Shown here: piece after piece, positions 17,661-27,923 of the stretch
How positions within the stretch are numbered: the stretch's first letter is position 1
Layout of the letters: each line of letters begins with the position of its first letter
Origin: Dactylosporangium sp. AC04546
Lineage (GTDB): Bacteria > Actinomycetota > Actinomycetes > Mycobacteriales > Micromonosporaceae
Assembly (NCBI RefSeq): GCF_022095675.1
Contig: NZ_JAHYSG010000060.1
Location: 10,593 to 74,592, forward strand
DNA length: 64,000 nucleotides
Direction: 5' to 3'
Made by a program: the position numbers and the translations under genes
The notes under the pieces: model-generated
What the model was told of the DNA's origin: nothing
What the model saw: the letters and a program-made list of their open reading frames with translations, nothing else
Database searches by the model: none

Positions 17661-18671
17661 ATGACGTACCGCATCGCCGTCAACGGGTTCGGCCGGATCG
17701 GCCGGGACTTCATCCGGTGCCTCGTCGAACGCGACGACAGCGCCATCTCCGTGGTCGCGGTCAACGACCTGTTCGACACCCCCACGCTCGCGCACCTGCT
17801 CCAGCACGACTCGACGTTCGGCCGGCTGCGCGCCGACGTCGAGGTCGACCCGTCCGGCGGCGGCATGACCGTCGGCGGGCGGTACATCGAGGTGCTGCGC
17901 CAGCGCGACCCGGCGTTCCTGCCGTGGGCCGACCTCGGCGTCGACCTCGTGATCGAGTCGACCGGCCGGTTCCGCAGCCGCGACGACGCCGCCGTCCACC
18001 TCAAGGCCGGCGCCCGCAAGGTGCTCATCTCGGCCCCGGGCAAGGACGTCGACGCGACGATCGTGCTCGGCGTCAACGCCGACACCTACGACCCGGACGT
18101 GCACGACGTGGTCTCCGCCGCGTCCTGCACGACCAACTGCGCGGCCCCGATGGCCCAGGTCCTGCACAACGCGTTCGGCATCGAGCAGGGCGTGCTGACC
18201 ACCGTGCACGCGTACACCAACGACCAGTCGGTGCTCGACGCGCCGCACAAGGACCTGCGCCGGGCCCGGACCGCGGCCACGAACATCATCCCGACCAGCA
18301 CCGGCGCCGCGAAGGCGATCGGCCTGGTGCTGCCCGGGCTGGCCGGCCGGCTCGGCGGGGTGGCGCTGCGGGTGCCGGTCGAGAACGGGTCGCTGACCGA
18401 CCTCACCGTCCGGCTGTCCCAGCCGGCGAGGGCCGAGCAGGTCAACGCCGCGTTCGCCGCGGCGGCCGCCGGGCCGCTGGCCGGCATCCTGCGCTACAGC
18501 GAGGCGCCGCTGGTGTCCCGCGACATCATCGGCGACCCGTCGTCGTGCGTCTTCGACGCCGGGCTGACGTCCGCCGACGGCCGGCTGGTGAAGGTGTTCG
18601 GCTGGTACGACAACGAGTGGGGGTACACCAACCGCCTCGTCGACCTGGCAACCATCTTCGCCGCCAGGTAG
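17661..18671 (+). CDS. gap: Glyceraldehyde-3-phosphate dehydrogenase
   Basis: A 336-residue enzyme converting glyceraldehyde-3-phosphate, NAD and phosphate to 1,3-bisphosphoglycerate. The NAD-binding start is RIAVNGFGRIGRDFIR. The catalytic Cys lies in AASCTTNCAAPM near residue 155, and the catalytic His in HAYTNDQ. The substrate loop STGAAKAI and the C-terminal WYDNEWGYTNRLVDL are intact. Placement under a double box and away from pgk/tpi suggests a stress-specific paralogue of the housekeeping enzyme, serving glycolysis when respiration stops. A terminator follows. Confidence 0.95.
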   Translation: MTYRIAVNGFGRIGRDFIRCLVERDDSAISVVAVNDLFDTPTLAHLLQHDSTFGRLRADVEVDPSGGGMTVGGRYIEVLRQRDPAFLPWADLGVDLVIESTGRFRSRDDAAVHLKAGARKVLISAPGKDVDATIVLGVNADTYDPDVHDVVSAASCTTNCAAPMAQVLHNAFGIEQGVLTTVHAYTNDQSVLDAPHKDLRRARTAATNIIPTSTGAAKAIGLVLPGLAGRLGGVALRVPVENGSLTDLTVRLSQPARAEQVNAAFAAAAAGPLAGILRYSEAPLVSRDIIGDPSSCVFDAGLTSADGRLVKVFGWYDNEWGYTNRLVDLATIFAAR

Positions 18672-18675
18672 GACG

Positions 18676-18708
18676 GCAGCGGCCCCCACGGACGGCGGGG
18701 GCCGCTGC
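18676..18708 (+). terminator. Terminator of the gap operon
   Basis: Arms GCAGCGGCCCCC and complement (12 bp) with a 9-nt loop start 5 bp after the gap stop. Confidence 0.8.
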
Positions 18709-18731
18709 GCCGTCGGTGCGCTCGAACGGCC

Positions 18732-18929
18732 TCACCCGGTCATGACGTCGCGTCGCATGGTGCCGACCACGCACGACAGTGCCGCGGCGGCCGCACAGAC
18801 GAGCAGGACGGCCAGGCCGCGCAGGTCCGGGCCCGGTGCGGCGACGTCCGGTACGTGCTGGAAGATGCCGAGGTCGCGGACATCGCCCGGCACGCCGAGC
18901 AGGGGGCCGAGCAGCGCCGGCGTCGCCCT
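18732..18929 (-). pseudogene. 3' fragment of an ABC-2 type permease gene
   Basis: In the frame ending at TGA 18732-18734, the sequence encodes RRATPALLGPLLGVPGDVRD, then IFQHVPDVAAPG, a hydrophobic segment and a basic end. This matches the last ~65 residues of antibiotic-exporter ABC-2 permeases, where a GPLLGLPxWxxDLSPFxHxP-like pattern precedes the final membrane helix. Upstream of about 18930 the similarity stops and there is no start codon, so this is a truncated remnant. It marks the left border of a decayed region. Confidence 0.55.
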
Positions 18930-19047
18930 CCGAAGTGCACAGGTCGTCGGACGGCGTCTGAACTGGATGACTGCGGTGCTACCGCGGGTCGGGCCGCTTC
19001 GGCCGGCATGCTCCGGCGATTAGGCTCGGTTTGAGGGGGTGATCTCG

Positions 19048-19368
19048 ATGCCGAGATTCCTTATCGAGGCGACCTACACGGCCGACGGACTCCACGGGCT
19101 GCTCAAGGAAGGGGGCAGCGGACGAGTCGAGGCGGTCGAGAAGATGGCCGAAAGTGTCGGCGGGCGAATGGAGTCGTTCGACTTCTCCTTCGGGGAGCCT
19201 GACGTGCATGTGATCTGCGACCTGCCCGACAGCAAGGCTGCCGCCGCCGTGACTCTCGCGATTGGGGTAGCTGGTGGAGCCACCGCCAAAACCCTTGCGC
19301 TGCTGACCCCGGCAGAGGTCGACGAAGCGGTCAAGCAGACCGTCGACTACCGCGCGCCTGGCGCCTGA
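19048..19368 (+). CDS. GYD-domain protein
   Basis: A 106-residue small protein with the pattern FLIEATYTADGLHGLLKEGG, RVEAVEKMAESVGGRMESF and VHVICDLPDSKAAAAVTLAI, typical of the GYD family of alpha/beta-barrel-like dimeric proteins. ATG 19048 follows GAGGGGG; a GTG at 19039 is an in-frame alternative. Function of the family is unknown. It is the only clearly intact gene in the 18.7-21.2 kb segment and has no box upstream. Confidence 0.8.
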   Translation: MPRFLIEATYTADGLHGLLKEGGSGRVEAVEKMAESVGGRMESFDFSFGEPDVHVICDLPDSKAAAAVTLAIGVAGGATAKTLALLTPAEVDEAVKQTVDYRAPGA

Positions 19369-19405
19369 TCCGGCTGCATCCGGGCTGGCCAGTTGCGAGA
19401 GCACG

Positions 19406-19580
19406 CTCATGGCCGGCCCGCTCGGCGACCTCGGGCGCGTGCACCGCGGGCGTGGGCCACAGGCTCACGCCCGCATGCCGCAGGTCGTTCGGGCGGGCCG
19501 CCAACGGCGATGCCACGTGATGGTTCCAGCGCCAGGGTGCGCGCTTCCGGCCAGATCCGGCAGTACGTCGACGAGGCCAT
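19406..19580 (-). pseudogene. Tyrosine recombinase (phage-type integrase) remnant
   Basis: Two frames together recover the C-terminal part of an actinomycete integrase. One frame reads STYCRIWPEARTLALEPSR; the next reads ASPLAARPNDLRHAGVSLW followed by VHAPEVAERAGH. The DLRHAG block contains the second catalytic arginine of the R-H-R-Y set. A frameshift lies between the two blocks, near 19515, and the tyrosine-bearing end is lost. It indicates a past integration event in this segment. Confidence 0.55.
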
Positions 19581-19613
19581 CGGGCGGTCCCCGGTCGCTG
19601 CGGAGCAGCCGCC

Positions 19614-20116
19614 TTATGCGTCGGTGCCGAAGCGGTCGAGGTACTCACGCAGGATCGTCACCAGTTCGTGGGTCGGCGCCTGGGCCGCGGATATTCCTCG
19701 GCGGTGGTGGCGAGGCGGTCCGCGGAGTAGGGCGTGACGGAACTGCCAGACCCCGCCAGCTTGCCGGATGACGCCGCGTCAGTGGGCGTCGGCCAGGAAT
19801 GCCATGCGGTTGGCAGCGGCCGGGGGTTAAGCAGCCGCCGGCGGCTCTGGTCGGGCTTCCAAACCGCTGCGACCGCGGTCGCCAGCCCGGCCAGTTCCCG
19901 CTCGACCACGTCCACGGCGTGATCCGGTGCTGCCGTGGCGCCGGTCGGCCCAGGCAGCCGCTTTGCGACGAGGCCGCCGGCCAGGACCACCGCGATCGCT
20001 GCGGCAAGCCATCGCCAATCCCAATTGCCGTTGTTGAGGACCTGGTTGATCGCGACACCGCTGAGCACGGTGGTCAGGGCGACGGCCAGCGTCCACACCC
20101 AATTCCTGCTGGTCAC
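19614..20116 (-). pseudogene. Membrane-anchored protein, frameshifted, resembling the N-terminus of NACHT NTPases
   Basis: GTG 20116 overlaps the preceding stop (GTGA). The product has two hydrophobic segments (WTLAVALTTVLSGVAINQV; LAAAIAVVLAGGLVAKRLPG). A linker VERELAGLATAVAAVWKPDQ follows, then RRRLLNPRPLPTAWH, a pattern I associate with the N-termini of actinobacterial NACHT proteins. The frame ends at 19658, but one added base near 19695 would continue it as AQAPTHELVTILREYLDRF to a stop at 19614. No Walker A motif is present. Remnant or short derivative; assignment is tentative. Confidence 0.4.
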
Positions 20117-20451
20117 AGGTCGGCGTCCCAATCGCGCGGGGACAGCGCCCTGGTCAGGTACCCCGAAGCGTTCGTGGTGAGCAGGAGTGCGCGACCTGCG
20201 ATGGTCTCCCCTGGCTTCCGCTCACGCACCGCTCGGTCCCCTCGACGGTCAACATCGTGTGAGGACGGAGCGTATCGAGGCGCCGACCCGGACAACAGGC
20301 GCCAGACGGTCCCGTCAGGCGGCCCGAACCACCGAGCAGCCGGTCGACGCGAGCATCGTGCAAAGTCAACCCGGCAGGACCCGGGGCTTCGACGACGCCC
20401 AGTTCAGCGGTCCCTCCCGTCGACCTCCGACAGGTGCGCCACGAACGTCAT
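20113..20451 (-). pseudogene. Frameshifted ORF remnant downstream of small membrane protein gene
   Basis: ATG 20451 has a strong site (GAGAGGTGGAG), but the frame stops after 15 codons (MTFVAHLSEVDGRDR). The neighbouring frame continues with coding-like sequence (ELGVVEAPGPAGLTLHDARV), and the original frame resumes with ETIAGRALLLTTNASGYLTR to a stop at 20113. Two frameshifts would restore one protein of about 110 residues. I do not recognise the family. Confidence 0.4.
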
Positions 20452-20462
20452 CTCCACCTCTC

Positions 20463-20738
20463 TTACGTCTGAACGGGGGGCTCGGGCGGCGTCGGCTGCA
20501 GTTCCAGCCGGGTCTCGACGTAGTCTCGGAACTCGCCACGGCAGGCGCGCATCGCCACGCCGTAAACGGCATTCGCGGTGTTTCCGGGCAGTCTGGCGTT
20601 GACGTGCTGCAGAAGAAAAACGACGCCTTCGGCCTGCTCGCGCCACTGCCCACCGGCGGTGCTGTTCTTGCGCTGCGCGACATTCCAGGCAGCAAAGGCC
20701 CCGACGCCGAAGCCGAACAGGATCAGGAAGAGCTCCAT
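20463..20738 (-). CDS. Small membrane protein, about 91 aa
   Basis: ATG 20738 starts MELFLILFGFGVGAFAAWNV, one membrane segment, followed by a soluble part (GGQWREQAEGVVFLLQHVNA, CRGEFRDYVETRLELQ) and a proline-rich end. No clear ribosome-binding site precedes it; an in-frame ATG about 54 nt upstream is an alternative. It precedes the frameshifted ORF on the same strand. No known domain is recognised. It may be the surviving part of a former operon in this decayed region. Confidence 0.5.
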   Translation of the reverse strand: MELFLILFGFGVGAFAAWNVAQRKNSTAGGQWREQAEGVVFLLQHVNARLPGNTANAVYGVAMRACRGEFRDYVETRLELQPTPPEPPVQT

Positions 20739-20878
20739 GCGCGCAGGGTAGCGACGGCTCACCCGGAGTGAAAGATACGAATCTCCGATCCGCATTGGAC
20801 AACCCGCCCGGCTGGGCTGGAGACGATCACCGCTCTGATGTCGCCCGTCAGCTGGCACAGTTCGCCGCCTGACACAGA

Positions 20879-20907
20879 AGCGCCCGCGGCGAATCGCCCC
20901 GGGCGCT
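20879..20907 (-). terminator. Hairpin after MerR remnant
   Basis: AGCGCCCG and its complement CGGGCGCT flank a partly paired loop, 15 bp beyond the stop of the MerR-like remnant on the minus strand. Confidence 0.55.
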
Positions 20908-20921
20908 CTCTTCGTGCAATC

Positions 20922-21181
20922 TCAGCTGGCCAGTAGGTCGGCGACCTCGGTGAGGATGTCGGGCGAAAGGCGCCGGCGGAGTGTCGCGGCCACCTCGGCT
21001 GCCGAGTCCGCCCGGACGGTGAACGTCTTCGGCCGGAACCCCGCCTGCACCATCGCGGCATATGCAGACAGATCCTGACCAGCTGGGCGACGTGGACCAG
21101 GTCGTAGTCGCGACGCCCGTGACGAACGGCCGGCGTTCGCACGGTGGTGCCGGTGAGCTCGGCCAACTCTCTGATCCGCAC
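20922..21181 (-). pseudogene. MerR-family regulator remnant
   Basis: ATG 21181 begins MRIRELAELTGTTVRT, the first helices of a MerR winged-helix domain, then jumps to PAVRHGRRDYDLVHVAQLVR. The normal VRYYHxxGLL segment between them is missing, consistent with an in-frame deletion of about 13 codons. After ARNA-like spacing the frame is lost near 21070. Another frame carries a coding-like tail (ADSAAEVAATLRRRLSPDIL) to a TGA at 20922. It is a doubly damaged gene, not expected to make a functional regulator. Confidence 0.5.
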
Positions 21182-21220
21182 GAGCGCAAGTGTGTGGTGT
21201 GACGTTGCGTCACAGGCAAG

Positions 21221-21961
21221 TCAGTACGCGGCGAGACCGGTGCGGCGGAACTGCTCGCGGACCCGGTCGACGAGGGCGGTGTCCGGCGGCGGCGTGTCGA
21301 GCAGCGGGAACGGGATGCCGAGGCGCTCGTACTTCGGGGCGCCCAGCCGGTGGAACGGCAGCACGTCGACCCGTTCGACGGTGCCGAGCGCGGCCGCGAA
21401 CCGGGCGACGCCGTCGACCTCGGCCGGGTCGTCGGTGAGGCCGGGCACCAGCACGTAGCGGACCCAGATCGGCGTGCCCCGGGCGGCGAGCCGGCGGGCG
21501 AAGGCCAGCGTCGGCGCGACCTCTCCCCCGGTGAGCCGGCGGTACCGCGCCGGGTCCCACGCCTTGACGTCGAGCAGCACGAGGTCGGTGACGTCGAGCA
21601 GGGCCTCGGACGCGCGGGCGCCGAGCCCGCCGGCCGTGTCGAGGGCCGTGGGCAGGCCCAGCCCCCGGGCGCCGGTGAACAGGGCCTCGACGAAGCGGGG
21701 CTGCAGCAGCGGCTCGCCGCCGCTCACCGTCATCCCGCCGCCGGCGACGTGCACGAACGACGCGAACTGCTCGACCTGGCGCAGCACGGCACCGGCCGTC
21801 GTGGCGGTGCCGTCGCGCATGTGCCAGGTGTCCGGGTTCTGGCAGTACAGGCAGCGCAGCGGGCACCCGGCGAGGAATGCCACGAAGCGGGTGCCGGGCC
21901 CGTCCACACCCGTGGAGATGTCCCACGAGTGCAGCCGGCCCGGCACCGTCGCGACCGTCAT
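21221..21961 (-). CDS. pflA: Pyruvate formate-lyase-activating enzyme (radical SAM)
   Basis: A 246-residue activase that uses SAM and a 4Fe-4S cluster to place a glycyl radical on PFL. The cluster motif C-x3-C-x2-C is in [16 protein letters not shown] near residue 35. The SAM-binding GGEP-type motif is [10 protein letters not shown], and the DVKAWDP block fits PflA. ATG 21961 overlaps the pflB stop (ATGA), so the two are translationally coupled. Its presence shows the pathway is meant to operate without oxygen, because the radical enzyme is destroyed by O2. Confidence 0.95.
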   Translation of the reverse strand: MTVATVPGRLHSWDISTGVDGPGTRFVAFLAGCPLRCLYCQNPDTWHMRDGTATTAGAVLRQVEQFASFVHVAGGGMTVSGGEPLLQPRFVEALFTGARGLGLPTALDTAGGLGARASEALLDVTDLVLLDVKAWDPARYRRLTGGEVAPTLAFARRLAARGTPIWVRYVLVPGLTDDPAEVDGVARFAAALGTVERVDVLPFHRLGAPKYERLGIPFPLLDTPPPDTALVDRVREQFRRTGLAAY

Positions 21962-24216
21962 CGGGCACCGTGGAAGGTCCGGCCGATCACGTCGCGCTGC
22001 TGCTCCGGGGTCAGCTTCACGAAGTTGACCGCGTAGCCCGACACACGCACGGTCAGCTGCGGGTACCGCTCGGGGTGCGCCATCGCGTCCACGAGCGTCT
22101 CGCGGTCGAGCACGTTCACGTTGAGGTGGAACCCGCCCGCGGCCGTGTAGCCGTCGAGGATCCCGGCCAGGTTCACCGCCCGCTCGGCGTCGGCGCGGCC
22201 CAGGCCGTCGGGGGTGACGGTGCTGGTGAGCGAGATGCCGTCGCGGGCCGACGCGTACGGCAGCTTCGCCACCGACAGCGCCGAGGCGACCATGCCGTGC
22301 GTGTCGCGGCCGTTCATCGGGTTCGCCCCCGGCGCGAACGGCTCGCCGGCGCGGCGGCCGTCGGGCGTGTTGCCGGTATGCTTGCCATAGACCACGTTCG
22401 AGGTGATCGTGAGCACCGACTGGGTGTGGATCGCGCCGCGGTACGACGGATTGCTGCGGACCTTCTCCATGAACGTCTCGACCAGCCACACGGCGATGCG
22501 GTCGGCGCGGTCGTCGCCGTTGCCGTAGGCCGGGTAGCCGCCCTCGATGACGTAGTCGATTGCGAGCCCGGTCTCGTCGCGCACGGGCCGCACCCTGGCG
22601 TAGCGGATCGCCGACAGGCTGTCGGCGGCGACGGACAGCCCGGCGATGCCGCAGGCCAGGAACCGGCGCACCGGGTAGTCGTGCAGCGCCATCTCGATCC
22701 GCTCGTAGGCGTACCTGTCGTGCATGCAGTGGATGATGTTCAGCGCGTCGACGTATGTGCGGGCGAGCCAGTCGAGGGTCCGGTCGAACGCGGCCAGGAC
22801 GGTGTCGTAGTCGAGGACGTCGCCGGTCAGCGGCGGGGACGGCGGGGCGACCTGGACGCCGCTCATCTCGTCGCGGCCGCCGTTGATCGCGTACAGCAGG
22901 GCCTTGGCCACGTTCACCCGCGCGCCGAAGAACTGCATGTCCTTGCCGACCCGCATCGCCGAGACGCAGCACGCGATCGCCGTGTCGTCGTCGCTGTGCA
23001 AGCGCAGCAGGTCGTCGTTCTCGTACTGGATCGCGCTGGTGTCGAGCGACACCTGCGCGCAGAAGCGCTTGAACGGCTCGGGCAGCGCCGGCGACCACAG
23101 CACGGTCAGGTTCGGCTCCGGCGCCGGGCCGAGGTTGTACAGCGTCTGCAGGTAGCGGTACGACGTGCGGGTGACCAGGGTCCGCCCGTCGCGGCCCATC
23201 CCGCCGATCGCCTCGGTGACCCAGGTCGGGTCGCCGGAGAACAGCTGGTCGTACTCGGGCGTGCGCAGGAACCGGATGATGCGCAGCTTGATGACGAAGT
23301 CGTCGATCAGCTCCTGCGCCTGCTCCTCGGTGAGCGTGCCCTCGTCGCGGTCGCGCTCGAGGTACACGTCGAGGAAGCTCGACGTGCGGCCGAGCGACAT
23401 CGCGGCGCCGTTCTGGTCCTTGGTCGCGGCGAGGTAGGCGAAGTACAGCCACTGCACGGCCTCCCGCGCGGTGCGGGCCGGGCCCGAGACGTCGTAGCCG
23501 TAGCTCGCGGCCATCGCCTTGAGCTCGTCCAGCGCCCGCAGCTGCTCGGCGAGCTCCTCGCGGTCGCGGATGACGTCGGTGGTGGCCGGGTGGTCGTCGA
23601 GGGACGCCTTGTCGCGCCGCTTCGCGGCGATCAGGGCGTCGACGCCGTACAGCGGGACCCGGCGGTAGTCGCCGATGATGCGGCCGCGGCCGTACGCGTC
23701 GGGCAGGCCGGTGATGACGCCGGCCTTGCGGGCGGCGAGGATCTGCGGCGTGTAGGCGTCGAACACGGCGTCGTTGTGGGTCTTGCGGTACCGCGTGAAG
23801 ATCTCGCGGACGGCCGGGTCGAGCTCGTAGCCGTAGGCGCGCAGCCCGTTCTCGACCATCCGCAGCCCACCGGAGGGCATGATGGCCCGGCGCAGCGGCG
23901 CGTCCGTCTGCAAGCCGACGATCAGCTCCGCGTCGCGGTCGATGTACCCCGGGGCGTGCGCGGTGATCGACGCCGGGGTGTGCGGGTCGACGTCGTAGAT
24001 GCCGCGCCGCTGCTCCTGCGGGAACATGGCGGTGAGCAGGCCCCACACGTGGGTGGTCCGGGCGGTGGGCCCGGCGAGGAAGCCGCCGTCGCCGGTGTAC
24101 GGGCACACGTTGGCCCGCACGAACCCGGCCACGTCGATCTCGTCGCGCCACGGCCCGCCGCGGAAGCCACGCCAGGCGGCGAGGCCGGCCGGCGCGGGAA
24201 CACTCGTGGTGGTCAT
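21958..24216 (-). CDS. pflB: Pyruvate formate-lyase
   Basis: A 752-residue glycyl-radical enzyme, close to the 760 of the E. coli enzyme, that splits pyruvate and CoA into acetyl-CoA and formate. The paired catalytic cysteines are in AIACCVSAM (near residue 410), and the glycyl-radical motif RVSGYAVNF is near the C-terminus. The Cys-Cys pair and length separate it from diol or glycerol dehydratases. ATG 24216 follows GAGGAGGAACC. PFL is uncommon in filamentous actinomycetes, so it marks a fermentative capacity. It is divergent from ppdK across a palindrome and a box. Confidence 0.95.
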   Translation of the reverse strand: MTTTSVPAPAGLAAWRGFRGGPWRDEIDVAGFVRANVCPYTGDGGFLAGPTARTTHVWGLLTAMFPQEQRRGIYDVDPHTPASITAHAPGYIDRDAELIVGLQTDAPLRRAIMPSGGLRMVENGLRAYGYELDPAVREIFTRYRKTHNDAVFDAYTPQILAARKAGVITGLPDAYGRGRIIGDYRRVPLYGVDALIAAKRRDKASLDDHPATTDVIRDREELAEQLRALDELKAMAASYGYDVSGPARTAREAVQWLYFAYLAATKDQNGAAMSLGRTSSFLDVYLERDRDEGTLTEEQAQELIDDFVIKLRIIRFLRTPEYDQLFSGDPTWVTEAIGGMGRDGRTLVTRTSYRYLQTLYNLGPAPEPNLTVLWSPALPEPFKRFCAQVSLDTSAIQYENDDLLRLHSDDDTAIACCVSAMRVGKDMQFFGARVNVAKALLYAINGGRDEMSGVQVAPPSPPLTGDVLDYDTVLAAFDRTLDWLARTYVDALNIIHCMHDRYAYERIEMALHDYPVRRFLACGIAGLSVAADSLSAIRYARVRPVRDETGLAIDYVIEGGYPAYGNGDDRADRIAVWLVETFMEKVRSNPSYRGAIHTQSVLTITSNVVYGKHTGNTPDGRRAGEPFAPGANPMNGRDTHGMVASALSVAKLPYASARDGISLTSTVTPDGLGRADAERAVNLAGILDGYTAAGGFHLNVNVLDRETLVDAMAHPERYPQLTVRVSGYAVNFVKLTPEQQRDVIGRTFHGAR

Positions 24217-24251
24217 CGGTTCCTCCTCACAGCGGATCTCTGCACCTTCAG

Positions 24252-24299
24252 CCTGTCCCGTCGCGGACTTGCGGGACAGGGTCGTTGGACCTCCGGCCG
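24252..24299. promoter_or_regulatory. pflB/ppdK divergent operator region
   Basis: CCTGTCCCG (24252-24260) and CGGGACAGG (24272-24280) form an inverted repeat with an 11-bp spacer, followed by a box-like TGGACCTCCGGCCG (24286-24299). The palindrome lies 36 bp from the pflB start and the box 71 bp from the ppdK start. It is the only place where this particular inverted repeat was noticed. Confidence 0.55.
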
Positions 24300-24370
24300 C
24301 GGGACGTGAGCCTCGGGTGTCCCGCCCGCGGACGGGGGCACGGTGACAGCAGGACCCGTGGAGGTGGACC

Positions 24371-26989
<2,619 letters not shown>

Positions 26990-27008
26990 ACCCTCCCGAG
27001 GAGGAGCC

Positions 27009-27851
27009 ATGCACACCGCTCGCATCGTCGCCGGGTACGACGGCTCGGCCGAGTCCCTGGCCGCCGTCGACTGGGCCGCCGCCGAGGCCGAACGCACCGG
27101 CGCGCCGTTGCAGGTCATCAACGCCTACCGGCAGGTCTGGCCCGCCGCCTACTACGACGTCGCCCCGGAGCTCACCGAGGCCGCGAACCGGCAGGCCGAG
27201 ACGCTCGTCGGCGACGCCGTCGCCCGGGTCCGCGGGCGCGGCACGGGCATCGACGTCATCGGCACCGCCGTCGACGCCCTGCCCGCCGCCACCCTGCTCG
27301 ACGTCGGCGCGGCCGGCGCCCGGCTGCTCGTCGTCGGCAACCGCGGCGCCGGCGGGCTGACGAACCTCCTCATGGGCTCGGTCAGCCAGCAGGTCGCCAC
27401 CCACGCCAGCGTCCCGGTGGCCGTCGTCCGCGGCCGCAGCACCGCGACCGGCGGCCCCGTCGTCGCCGGCACCGACGACTCGCCCGGCGCCGGCGCCGCC
27501 CTGGCCCTCGCGTTCGAGGCCGCCCGCGCCCGCGGCGCCGGGCTCGTCGCGATCCGCGCGTACGTGCCGCCGGTCCAGCCGGTGCTGCCGTACAGCGAGA
27601 TCGAGGCACAGGAGCGCGCGGCCCTGGAGGCCTCCGTCGCCGGCTGGGCCGCCAAGTACCCGGACGTGGCCGTCGAGACCCGGGTGGCCGTCGGGCGGGC
27701 GGCGAAGGTCCTCATCGGCGTGTCGCACACCGCGCAGCTCGTGGTCGTCGGCAGCCGCGGCCACGGCGGGTTCACCGGCCTGCTGCTCGGCTCCGTCGGC
27801 CAGCAGCTCATGCACCACGCCGAGTGCCCCGTGCTCATCGGTCACGCGTAA
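27009..27851 (+). CDS. Universal stress protein, two UspA domains
   Basis: A 280-residue tandem USP, with GAGGAGG before ATG 27009. Signatures VVGNRGAGGLTNLLMGSVSQ (domain 1) and VVGSRGHGGFTGLLLGSVGQ (domain 2) are intact; domain 2 opens with the altered VVAGTDDSPGAG, where D-D replaces the usual D-G. Its C-terminus is nearly the same as in the USP at 15311-16159. Location directly after ppdK suggests co-expression with the PEP-pyruvate switch. Confidence 0.9.
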   Translation: MHTARIVAGYDGSAESLAAVDWAAAEAERTGAPLQVINAYRQVWPAAYYDVAPELTEAANRQAETLVGDAVARVRGRGTGIDVIGTAVDALPAATLLDVGAAGARLLVVGNRGAGGLTNLLMGSVSQQVATHASVPVAVVRGRSTATGGPVVAGTDDSPGAGAALALAFEAARARGAGLVAIRAYVPPVQPVLPYSEIEAQERAALEASVAGWAAKYPDVAVETRVAVGRAAKVLIGVSHTAQLVVVGSRGHGGFTGLLLGSVGQQLMHHAECPVLIGHA

Positions 27852-27859
27852 CCGTGCGC

Positions 27860-27900
27860 GGGCCCGGCGTCGCGGTGACCTTCGGCCCTGACGCCGGGCC
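27860..27900 (+). terminator. Hairpin carrying a box in its loop, between USP and ATPase genes
   Basis: Eleven-bp arms GGCCCGGCGTC (27860-27870) and complement (27890-27900) enclose the box GTGACCTTCGGCCC (27875-27888). The hairpin can end the ppdK-usp transcript, while the loop box lies 35 bp before the ATPase start at 27924. Confidence 0.6.
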
Positions 27901-27923
27901 GGTGCGGGCGTCACGGTGGAACC

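Noticed and set aside
21958..24216. Alternative glycyl-radical enzymes (glycerol, diol or choline lyase)
   Set aside because: The adjacent Cys-Cys pair, length near 750 residues and the coupled PFL-type activase point to pyruvate formate-lyase.
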